Source of the DNA: Betaproteobacteria bacterium
Lineage (GTDB): Bacteria; Pseudomonadota; Gammaproteobacteria; Burkholderiales; SG8-39
Reading direction: 5' to 3'
Length of the DNA stretch: 64,000 nt
NCBI GenBank assembly: GCA_947479645.1
Contig: CANKAJ010000003.1
Location: 16,584 to 80,583, forward strand
Each line of letters starts with the position of its first letter. The first letter of the stretch is position 1. Shown one piece after another: positions 37,611 to 45,210 of the stretch. The notes beneath the pieces are model-generated. The model was not told where the DNA came from. It ran no database searches and saw nothing but the letters and a program-made list of their open reading frames with translations. The translations under genes were made by a program, and so were the position numbers.

Positions 37611-38538
37611 TAATCTGAATACTGTAGTTGGCATATCGGAAGTACGCGGCACCGAACATTGGACCAAGAAGGGTGATGTCCGCCTGTTCATGTGGCACAA
37701 GGTCGCCGTTGCGCCCGCCCAGGTGCGTGGCACCATACTGTTCGTGCATGGCTCGTCCATGGCCTCACAGCCCACTTTTGATCTGAAGGTGCCCGGGCGT
37801 GACGACGCATCCGTCATGGACTGGTTCGCACAGCGCGGATTTGAGTGCTGGTGCGTGGATATGGAAGGCTACGGCCGCTCGGACAAGACCAGACCGATCA
37901 ACAGCGACATTGCCAACGGCGCCGATGATCTGGCGGCAGCGAGCGAGTACATCCTGAAACTCAATGGCGGCAAGGCACTGCTCGTCTATGGCATCTCATC
38001 AGGAGCCCTGCGCGCGGCAGCATTCGCAGCGCAGCATCCGGACAGGGTCAAGCGCATTGCGCTGGACGCATTTGTCTGGACCGGCGAAGGCAGCCCGACG
38101 CTGGCCGATCGAAAGAAGAAATTGCCCGATTTCATCGCAAAGAATCGCCGTCCAATCGACCGCGCTTTCGTGCAGTCGATCTTCGAGCGCGATCACCCCG
38201 GCTGCGCCGAGGAGGAAGTGATCGAAGCCTTCGCCCAGGCGATCCTGGCGCTGGACGACTCCATGCCCACAGGCACATATGTGGACATGTGCTCGAGGCT
38301 GCCATTGATGCAACCTGAACAACTCACCATGTCGGTCATGATCATGCGCGGCCAATGGGATGGCATTGCCAGTTTTGATGACCTGATCGAGTTCTTCCGG
38401 CGCTTACCCAACCCGGACAAGCAGTTCTCGGTCATGCCTGGCATTTCACACGCGAGCTTTCAGCAAAAAAATTACCTGCTGGTGTATGACTTGCTGTACG
38501 CCTATTTCACGCGAGCCGACCCGGTCTATCTGGGCTGA
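37603..38538 (+). CDS. alpha/beta hydrolase
   Basis: 311 residues from a TTG at 37603, chosen because AGGAG sits 9 bp upstream and family-like sequence starts near there. Fold markers: FVHGSSMASQPTFD (oxyanion HGSS), DMEGYGRSDKT, nucleophile elbow YGISSGALRA (Ser in G-x-S-x-G variant), acid near RGQWDG and His in MPGISHASFQ. No signal peptide, so cytoplasmic. The substrate is unknown. Overlaps the Bug gene stop. Resembles hydrolases found in aromatic and lactone catabolism, but that is context, not proof. Confidence 0.85.
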   Translation: MTDNLNTVVGISEVRGTEHWTKKGDVRLFMWHKVAVAPAQVRGTILFVHGSSMASQPTFDLKVPGRDDASVMDWFAQRGFECWCVDMEGYGRSDKTRPINSDIANGADDLAAASEYILKLNGGKALLVYGISSGALRAAAFAAQHPDRVKRIALDAFVWTGEGSPTLADRKKKLPDFIAKNRRPIDRAFVQSIFERDHPGCAEEEVIEAFAQAILALDDSMPTGTYVDMCSRLPLMQPEQLTMSVMIMRGQWDGIASFDDLIEFFRRLPNPDKQFSVMPGISHASFQQKNYLLVYDLLYAYFTRADPVYLG

Positions 38539-38888
38539 GCGCTAATACCACAAAGGTACGCAACAGAAATGCTTACCTTTGTGCGGTTGCGAACATATCG
38601 CACCCGCCTTCAGGCCTATGCTCGTTTCATGTGGTCCAACCGCTATTGGTGAAAACCATGAAACGCACCGCAAGCCGCAGCACCAAATCAGTCAAGTTGC
38701 CTGTCACCTGGCGCGCGCAGGTTGATTGCATCATTCACTCGATGCCATTTGAAGCCAGTTGAAGTCACCGCCATAGAGAAGCTCATCAGAATGGCCGGCC
38801 CCCTCTGGTTCTTCACCTGCCTCATTGTTTGCCATGGCGACGCCTGACAAAAGCATTGCAAGTACTACCAGAACAGGCTCTTTGTCAT
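38539..38888. other. intergenic stretch between convergent genes, with a hairpin
   Basis: A perfect 10-bp inverted repeat, CACAAAGGTA (38549-38558) and TACCTTTGTG (38574-38583), starts 10 bp after the hydrolase stop. No T-run follows on the plus strand, so it is not a canonical terminator. A 34-codon frame at 38658-38762 has no recognisable features. Nothing else is seen. Confidence 0.5.
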
Positions 38889-40127
38889 CTATGCGACCAA
38901 GCGCAATGCGCCCTTTTCAACCAATTGCGAAACAACATCCTCGGCGAATCCGGCGTCACGTGCGATTTCGGCGGTGTGCTCGCCCAACCGGGGAGCAACA
39001 CCTTGGATCTGCGGCTTAAGCCGTGAAAATCGCACAGGAAACCCGCGCACTCTCTGACTGCTGCCGTCACGTCCCGGCACGTCCTGCACAATACCCAGCG
39101 CAACGGTTTGCGCATGCGCAACCGTCTCGTCAGCACGCATGTAGCGAGCGGCATTGCCCGTATGCTTGCGGATAATATCGACCAGGGTATCAGCCGAGAA
39201 TCGGGCAAACTCCTTTTCATAGACCTGCCGCAACGCATTTACATCCGTACCGTGGCCGGTCGAATTGCGCCCCCGGTGATCGAAGCGCTTGTCCTGCAGA
39301 AGATGTTCCGCGCCGATTTCCTTGACGAACTCCACCCAGCCGGGCCGCCCTTCAGCGCCCACCGATCCGCCAAAAGAAAAAAAGATGGGCTCGTCCCTGG
39401 TTTTCCAACCTCGCTCGGGAGGGAAATTGGCCCCACCGACACGTGGCCCCGCATAGACATCCGGATCGCATTGCGCAGCGATGTGAATGCTCTTCATGGA
39501 CAATAGTGAATTCAGCAGCGAAAGGTCAACGCGCTGTCCCTTGCCGGTGCGTCCGCGCGCGAAAATGGCGGCCAATACCGCCTGGACAGCGAACATGCCA
39601 GTCCCGGTCGATGCCACGTCGGCGCCAAGGCGGCGCGCCGGCTGCCCATGCGTGCCGAGGTATCGTGTATATCCCGCCATGGCCTGTGATGTGAGCTCCG
39701 AGCCTTGGTAGTTTCTTATCGGACCATGGCGACCCAGTGGAGAAATATGCACTCGCACCAGGCGTGGATTTGGCAAATAGGCGTCTTCGCAAAGATCCTC
39801 AAGACCCAGCGCGCGCAGTTCCTCATCGCTACGATCGGTGATCAGAACATCAGCCTTGTGCAACAGCGCGTCGAACAATGCGCGCGCCGACGCAGGATTG
39901 GGTCCAAGTGCCAGCGAGCGCTTTCCGCGATTCAGATGAAAGAAAGACGCGCTGTCGCCACCGCTTTCCCCGTTATTGTCAGGCATGGCCGGGGCGGCGC
40001 CTCGCAGCCAGTCTCCTTCGGCGCCTTCGATTTTGATGACACTGGCCCCCAGTTCAACCAGTCGCGCGCCTGCCATCGGACCAGCAATACCTTGCGCGAA
40101 TTCGATGATCTGCAGCCCCTTGCTCAC
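38889..40127 (-). CDS. CaiB/BaiF family (class III) CoA-transferase
   Basis: 412 residues from the GTG at 40127, preceded by GGAGG and overlapping the upstream CoA-transferase stop (GTGA); the frame open to 40271 is not needed. Family markers: KGLQIIEFAQGIAGPMAGARLVELGASVIKIEGAEGD split over residues 2-38, then FFHLNRGKRSLAL and catalytic Asp in LGADVASTGTGMFA. Class III transferases move CoA between an acyl-CoA and a carboxylate. Two adjacent copies usually form a heteromer or act in successive steps of acid activation. Confidence 0.92.
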   Translation of the reverse strand: MSKGLQIIEFAQGIAGPMAGARLVELGASVIKIEGAEGDWLRGAAPAMPDNNGESGGDSASFFHLNRGKRSLALGPNPASARALFDALLHKADVLITDRSDEELRALGLEDLCEDAYLPNPRLVRVHISPLGRHGPIRNYQGSELTSQAMAGYTRYLGTHGQPARRLGADVASTGTGMFAVQAVLAAIFARGRTGKGQRVDLSLLNSLLSMKSIHIAAQCDPDVYAGPRVGGANFPPERGWKTRDEPIFFSFGGSVGAEGRPGWVEFVKEIGAEHLLQDKRFDHRGRNSTGHGTDVNALRQVYEKEFARFSADTLVDIIRKHTGNAARYMRADETVAHAQTVALGIVQDVPGRDGSSQRVRGFPVRFSRLKPQIQGVAPRLGEHTAEIARDAGFAEDVVSQLVEKGALRLVA

Positions 40128-41308
40128 TTTGCCTCCTCCACCGTGGCCTGCAAGCCATGCAACTCTTCCAGCACTTCCTGTGTGTGTTCTCCTGATTGCG
40201 GCGGCGCCTGCACGCTGCAGGGGGTCTCCGAAAAATGCCAGGGCAGCCCCCCCACGAAAAACTCGCCCCACAATGGCGTATCAAACCGGGCGATCATGTC
40301 GTTGGCCAGTATTTGCGCGTGATGGCGATAGGTTTCAAAATGATGCGCCATACTGCTCGGCACACCGTGACGCTGCAGAACCCGCAGCCACCAGAAGGCC
40401 GGTCGTGAGCGTATGACTGGCACAATCAAGGCACTCAAAGCCTGTCGATGCGACACCCGCTTGCGGTTATCGGCAAAACGCGGATCAGCAAGCCAATCAG
40501 GCTTTTCCAATGCAGCACAGAATCCCTTCCATTGCGATTCATTGTGCACAGTGATAAAGATTTCACGATCCTGTCCCAGATAGGCGCCATCTGGCACAAA
40601 GGCCGCAGACTCACTTCCCCGCGGCGACGGCACGAGCCCGGTACCCAGCAATTCGGCATAACGCGTGTACTGGACTTCAAGTGCTGCCTCCAGCATGGAG
40701 ACTTCAACTTTTTGGCCCTCTCCGCATACTTCGCGGTCCAGCAGCGCAGCCAGGATCCCCTCGGTGGCAACGGCCGCAGTGGCCAGGTCGATAAATCCGG
40801 TGAATCGGAGGGCTTCCACACCCTCTTGCGGAACGCCATTGGAGCGCGCGAAGCCGGAGAAAGCCTGCATGATCGGGTCGGCGCAGCCTGCGGTGGACAA
40901 TGGCCCGGTTTCACCGAATCCGCAAATCGCGCAATAGATCAAGCGCGGATTGCGTGCCTTCACTGATTCGTAATCAAGCTTGAGGCGCTCGATCACACCA
41001 CCGCGAAAATTCTGCACGAACACATCGCAAGTGGCCATGAGATCAAGCGCATCACGGCGCCCTTGCTCGGTCTTGAAATCGAGCACGATGTCCTTCTTGT
41101 TGACGTTCATCGAGACATAGTTGGTACCCATGCCCCGTTGCGTCGGCATGACCCAGCGGGTGCCATCACCCGCCGGTGGTTCGACCTTGATGACCTCGGC
41201 GCCCAGCATACCAAGCAGCGCACCGGTCCACGGGCCTGCCGCCATGATGCTGACATCCATTACACGCAGCCCCGTCAGCGGCCCTTGCTGTTTTACTTGC
41301 ATTTCCAC
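40124..41308 (-). CDS. CaiB/BaiF family (class III) CoA-transferase
   Basis: 394 residues. N-terminal LTGLRVMDVSIMAAGPWTGA and LGMLGAEVIKVEPP, then SMNVNKKDIVLDFKTEQGR, and catalytic Asp in FTGFIDLATAA. Begins 10 bp after the Ldh-family dehydrogenase gene and overlaps the next CoA-transferase by 4 bp, so the three are one operon. Start at 41308 or the Met two codons later (41302). Probably activates the substrate acid of this catabolic block. Confidence 0.93.
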   Translation of the reverse strand: MEMQVKQQGPLTGLRVMDVSIMAAGPWTGALLGMLGAEVIKVEPPAGDGTRWVMPTQRGMGTNYVSMNVNKKDIVLDFKTEQGRRDALDLMATCDVFVQNFRGGVIERLKLDYESVKARNPRLIYCAICGFGETGPLSTAGCADPIMQAFSGFARSNGVPQEGVEALRFTGFIDLATAAVATEGILAALLDREVCGEGQKVEVSMLEAALEVQYTRYAELLGTGLVPSPRGSESAAFVPDGAYLGQDREIFITVHNESQWKGFCAALEKPDWLADPRFADNRKRVSHRQALSALIVPVIRSRPAFWWLRVLQRHGVPSSMAHHFETYRHHAQILANDMIARFDTPLWGEFFVGGLPWHFSETPCSVQAPPQSGEHTQEVLEELHGLQATVEEAK

Positions 41309-41318
41309 CCTCTCCCGC

Positions 41319-42344
41319 CTACAAGGCCTTCAATGAATCGACCACCTTGCGCTCGATCACGATACCTTCCTTGAGGCGACGCTCCCGTTCGCGATAAGCC
41401 CGCTCTGACGGGATGCGAATCTCGTCAACGCCCGGCTGGCGTGGTGTCGCCTTGACCTTGCGCACCAGTTCGGACATCTGCTTTTCAAATTCGCCCCCGG
41501 GCAGCATGATCGACGGATTGACCGCCCAGAACAGGAATCCGTAATCCTGCACATCACCCCGCGTCAACGCAGCACCCGCGAGCAGCCCCAGCGCCTGGAT
41601 CGCAAAGGACAAGCCGAAACCCTTGTAACCGCCAAATGTGCCGACGCCCCCCTTGATGACCGCAGCCGCATCACGCGTCGGGCGCCCATCCTCATCGAAA
41701 CCCACGCCCTCGGGCAAAGGCTCTCCGATATGGGCGTGCAACAACACATCCCCCCACATCAGCGAGGCAGTCCCCATGTCGATGATCACCGGCCCATCCT
41801 GCGATGGAAATCCAAAGCAGATCGGATTGGTCCCCAATGCCGGGCGCTTGCCGCCCAGCGGCAGCACCCGCGGCACCGCACTGGCCACATGCATGGCTAC
41901 ATAGCCCGCTTTGACAATCTTCTCGACAAAATAGGCATTGCGGCCACTGTAATAGCTGTTATAGGCACCCACCGATGCCATGCCGGATGTACGCACCTTG
42001 TCGATGGTGATCTCGGCCGCCCTATAGGCTGCGATATAACCAACATTGTTACCGCCATCGATCAGCGCGGACCCCGGCGTTTCATTGACAACGTGTACGG
42101 GCGTACGTGTCTTGCTCGTCTTGTCGTCCCCGGCAATGGCCAGTATGCGCGGCAGGCCGGCAAACTTGTATCCGCACAATGCATTGTCAACCAACTGATC
42201 AACGATGATGCGTGCATCCTCGCCGCTGTAGCCTACGCGCTGCAGCGCTGCCTCGCCAAGCTGGGCGGCTTCGGCCGCGCTGAGTCGCACGGTGTCCGGG
42301 CCATCGGCATCCAGCATGCCCTGAGTTGCATTCGGATTTTGCAC
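41319..42344 (-). CDS. Ldh-family (type 2 malate/L-lactate) oxidoreductase
   Basis: 341 residues of the NAD(P)-dependent malate/lactate/sulfolactate/ureidoglycolate dehydrogenase superfamily. Seen: DGGNNVGYIAAYRAAEI, YNSYYSGRNAYFVE (catalytic His of YSGRNAY-type region appears as a non-His variant), GTNPICFGFPS, VIIDMGTASLMWGD and GGYKGFGLSF. The catalytic His is normally in a HxGRxxYY motif; here SYYSGRNAYF has Tyr at the His position, so activity may differ. Acts on 2-hydroxy or 2-keto acids in the cytoplasm. First gene of the CoA-transferase operon. Confidence 0.9.
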   Translation of the reverse strand: MQNPNATQGMLDADGPDTVRLSAAEAAQLGEAALQRVGYSGEDARIIVDQLVDNALCGYKFAGLPRILAIAGDDKTSKTRTPVHVVNETPGSALIDGGNNVGYIAAYRAAEITIDKVRTSGMASVGAYNSYYSGRNAYFVEKIVKAGYVAMHVASAVPRVLPLGGKRPALGTNPICFGFPSQDGPVIIDMGTASLMWGDVLLHAHIGEPLPEGVGFDEDGRPTRDAAAVIKGGVGTFGGYKGFGLSFAIQALGLLAGAALTRGDVQDYGFLFWAVNPSIMLPGGEFEKQMSELVRKVKATPRQPGVDEIRIPSERAYRERERRLKEGIVIERKVVDSLKAL

Positions 42345-42392
42345 AGACTGTCCTCATAAGTAGTTTCAAAATGAACACCCGGTAATAATTAT

Positions 42393-42471
42393 GTCATTCC
42401 GAGCGCAGCGAGGAATCTGCTGTTAATTCAAACCATAAAGCAGATTCCTCACCCTTCGGGTTCGGAATGAC
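42393..42471. repeat. 79-bp palindromic interspersed repeat
   Basis: GTCATTCCGAGCGCAGCGAG... pairs with ...TTCGGAATGAC through an imperfect hairpin with AGCAGATTCC/GGAATCTGCT inner arms. It shares these elements with the interior of the element at 18193-18350 (GTCATCCTGAGCGTAGCGAAG, GAATGAC), so it is a dispersed family. It lies between the Ldh gene and the DUF35 gene and may terminate or attenuate transcription of the block. Confidence 0.75.
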
Positions 42472-42492
42472 AAATATCTTTGATTCCGGTTC

Positions 42493-42930
42493 TTATTTTT
42501 TGCCCGGCCGGAATTGCACCAGGGTGATGTCGGAAGTAATGTCTTCGAATACCGCTTCAACCGGCATGCCGATCTTGATGTCCTTGACAGCGCAGTCCAG
42601 GAAGTTCGTCGTCAGTCGCGGCCCCTCCTCCAGTTGAATCTGCACAACCGCATACGGAACCTTGCTCTCAAACCATTTGGTCCAGGGCTTGTGGAATACG
42701 ACGTAATTATGCAATGTGCCTCGACCGCTCATGCGGTCCCACTTGAATGACATCGAAAAGCAATGCGGGCAGGCGGGGCCGATCGGATACCAGGATTTCG
42801 CACACGAGTTGCAACGTTGCAAAATGATTTCGTGCTTGCGCGCCCCCTCCCAGAAGGGAAGTTCTTCCGGGTAGATGACAGGGAGGTATCGGCCGGTCTT
42901 CTCTTCGACCACTTTGTAGGATGGTTCCAT
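42493..42930 (-). CDS. DUF35 OB-fold, zinc-ribbon acyl-CoA-associated protein
   Basis: 145 residues from the ATG at 42930, 3 bp after the thiolase-like stop, with AGGAG at 7 bp. A rubredoxin-like zinc ribbon (LQRCNSCAKSWYPIGPACPHC) is followed by an OB fold (GTLHNYVVFHKP, VPYAVVQIQLEEG). In characterised pairs a DUF35 protein binds the thiolase-like subunit and the acyl-CoA, for example in steroid side-chain retro-aldolases. The tight pairing here argues for the same complex. Confidence 0.92.
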   Translation of the reverse strand: MEPSYKVVEEKTGRYLPVIYPEELPFWEGARKHEIILQRCNSCAKSWYPIGPACPHCFSMSFKWDRMSGRGTLHNYVVFHKPWTKWFESKVPYAVVQIQLEEGPRLTTNFLDCAVKDIKIGMPVEAVFEDITSDITLVQFRPGKK

Positions 42931-42933
42931 CAC

Positions 42934-44094
42934 TTATCTCCTGAAAATCACGGTTTCGCCAAGGAAGCTGCCGTACTGGCACACCTCGGCATCCTTCACC
43001 TGCCTGGGTCCGCACTCATGCCGCAATTGCCTGATTGCTTCAATGAAAAGGTTCCACCCGACGACATGCCCCTCTGACAGCAGCCCACCGGAAGTATTGA
43101 TGGGCAGTTCTCCGCCAAGCTCGATGCGTCCATCCTTGATGAAGTCCTTGGCCTCGCCTGGACCGCAGAAACCAAAGCGCTCAAGACCAAACAGAACCAA
43201 TGGCGAAAATGCGTCGTAGGTAATCAGGAAGTCGATGTCCTTCTGAGTCACGCCCGCCATCTGGTAGGCATACAGATCCTCTTTCTGGGGCCTGTAGTTG
43301 AATACTTCCTGCTGCGCAACACCCAGACCAGGCAGGGTCAGATTGTGGAATTGCGGACCGGCATGCACGCCTTGCATCCCCGAGATATAGACCGGCGGCT
43401 TCTTGCAATCCCTGGCCCGTTCGGCCGACGTAATAATCAGGCACGCTCCGCCATCATTGTTCTGGCAGCAATCGAAAAGTCGCAGCGGCTCAACGATCCA
43501 GCGCGAATTCAGGTAATCCTCGCGCGTCATCGGACTGGTGCGACAGGCCAGCGGATTGAGTTGGGCGTGCTTGCGGAAAGCCATCGCAATCGGCGCGAGA
43601 TCATCGCCACTACCTCCATACATGTGGAAATAGCGCTGGGCAGCAATGGCTGCCCCAAACACCGGCCCCATCGCACCATAAGCCGGCGACTCGCCATGGG
43701 GTCCCAACCCCTGACGCCACATTTCAGTGTCCGCAAGCTGCCCGAAAGCCCTGCGCCTGCGGCCATGTACGATAGCCACGGCCTTTGCCATGCCGCTGGC
43801 TACCACCATGGCTGCCTGCTGCAGCATGGGCGCAATAAAGCGGCCATGACTCCAGCCCTGGTAGGCATAGCGCACGTCTGTGCCCACTGCTTCCAGAAAA
43901 CGGTCGTAATCGTTGCCAAACGACAACTGAATCAAGCCGTCAACGTCCTTGCGCTCCAGACCTGCATCTTCCAGCGCCAGATCGTAGGCTTCCACAGACA
44001 GCGCCAGCGCGCTCTTGTCCTGAAAGTTTCCGAGTGTCAGACCAACTCCGCAAACGGCCGTCTTATCGCGCATTGCCTGCGCCACTTGAGTCAT
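42934..44094 (-). CDS. thiolase-like protein without the nucleophilic cysteine (SCP-x/Ltp2-like)
   Basis: 386 residues. Thiolase fold markers: ALEDAGLERKDVDGL, SHGRFIAPMLQQAAMVVASGMAKAV where classical thiolases have the active Cys, DAFSPLVLFGLERFGFCGPGE, and NTSGGLLSEGHVVGWN with the catalytic His. Absence of the Cys together with the adjacent DUF35 gene matches the Ltp2/ChsH2-DUF35 type retro-aldolase rather than a beta-ketothiolase. Cytoplasmic, probably cleaving a beta-hydroxyacyl-CoA. Downstream of the ABC importer genes on the same strand. Confidence 0.9.
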   Translation of the reverse strand: MTQVAQAMRDKTAVCGVGLTLGNFQDKSALALSVEAYDLALEDAGLERKDVDGLIQLSFGNDYDRFLEAVGTDVRYAYQGWSHGRFIAPMLQQAAMVVASGMAKAVAIVHGRRRRAFGQLADTEMWRQGLGPHGESPAYGAMGPVFGAAIAAQRYFHMYGGSGDDLAPIAMAFRKHAQLNPLACRTSPMTREDYLNSRWIVEPLRLFDCCQNNDGGACLIITSAERARDCKKPPVYISGMQGVHAGPQFHNLTLPGLGVAQQEVFNYRPQKEDLYAYQMAGVTQKDIDFLITYDAFSPLVLFGLERFGFCGPGEAKDFIKDGRIELGGELPINTSGGLLSEGHVVGWNLFIEAIRQLRHECGPRQVKDAEVCQYGSFLGETVIFRR

Positions 44095-44118
44095 GTTTCT
44101 CTTCCTTCCTGGTTGGAT

Positions 44119-45198
44119 TCAAATAACGATACAAGATTCTGCGGGCAGCCAGACACGTACGCGGTCTCCTGGAACCGGGAGACCAGGGCGTGCCGGCACT
44201 TCCGAAATCAAGATGCAGTTTTCCGAAATTCGGAGCGAATAACGAACGCGGTCGCCGAGAAAATCGGCCTCGTCAACAGTACCTTCAAAAACATTGTCCG
44301 GGGCACGATCGTCTGCAGTCAGAAGGTGGACCTGATGGTGCCGGATGATCAGGTTGCGCTGTTTGCCGGAGGCGCCATCCCCAATTTCGGTAACCCGCAA
44401 TCCCATTCCGCCGGCCAAGCGAAGCATGCCTGAAGCGTCCGTCAATTCAACCTGCAGCACATTGGCCTGACCAACAAACTCGGCCACAAACAAATGGGTT
44501 GGCCGGTCATACAGTTCGCGAGGCGTGCCTTCCTGAATGATTTCTCCATGATTCATCACACAGACACGGTCGGACAACACCATCGCTTCGATCTGGTCAT
44601 GAGTCACATAGACGGCCGTTACATTGAGCTCGTTGTGAATACGGCGAAGCAGGATGCGCATGGAATCGCGCAGGCGGGCATCCAGATTGGACAGGGGTTC
44701 GTCATAAAGAATAACGTCAGGATCAGCCACCAGAGCGCGTGCCAGCGCCACGCGCTGCTGCTGCCCACCCGAGAGCTGGGCGGGATAGCGCTCTGCATAG
44801 GCACTTACCGGCAGTTCCACCAGTTCCATCATGCGCTCCACCCGCTTGCGCTCATCAGTTCCACCAATATTCTTGATCTTCAGCGGGAACGCGATATTTT
44901 CATACACCGTCTTGTGCGGCCAGACCGCGTAGCTCTGGAACACCATGCCCATGTTGCGCTTGTAAGCAGGAACCGGTTTGCCTTTTCCGCTGACCGGGCG
45001 CCCCTGGATCTCGATCACCCCTTCATCGGGCACCTCCAGTCCGGCAATCATGCGCAATGTCGTGGTCTTTCCGGATCCACTGGGACCGAGCAAGGTTACG
45101 AATTCGCCTTTCTCAACGGTGAGATTGATGCCCTTGACTGCGGCAACCTCTCCGTAACGTTTCCACAGGTTGGTCAGCCTGATTCCTTCTGATGCCAT
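44119..45198 (-). CDS. ABC importer ATPase (FbpC/PotA type)
   Basis: 359 residues. Walker A LGPSGSGKTTTLRM, Q-loop FQSYAVWPH, signature LSGGQQQRVALARAL, Walker B VILYDEPLSNLDARLRD and H-loop VYVTHDQIEAM, then a C-terminal TOBE domain (about residues 240-359). Energises uptake through the fused permease encoded 12 bp upstream. Its FQSYAVWPH resembles iron and 2-aminoethylphosphonate-type importers, but no substrate can be fixed. Confidence 0.95.
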   Translation of the reverse strand: MASEGIRLTNLWKRYGEVAAVKGINLTVEKGEFVTLLGPSGSGKTTTLRMIAGLEVPDEGVIEIQGRPVSGKGKPVPAYKRNMGMVFQSYAVWPHKTVYENIAFPLKIKNIGGTDERKRVERMMELVELPVSAYAERYPAQLSGGQQQRVALARALVADPDVILYDEPLSNLDARLRDSMRILLRRIHNELNVTAVYVTHDQIEAMVLSDRVCVMNHGEIIQEGTPRELYDRPTHLFVAEFVGQANVLQVELTDASGMLRLAGGMGLRVTEIGDGASGKQRNLIIRHHQVHLLTADDRAPDNVFEGTVDEADFLGDRVRYSLRISENCILISEVPARPGLPVPGDRVRVWLPAESCIVI

Positions 45199-45210
45199 GT
45201 ATTCTTCCCG

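Noticed and set aside
38549-38583. Rho-independent terminator after the hydrolase gene
   Set aside because: Stem is good but the loop is 15 nt and no T-run follows on the plus strand.
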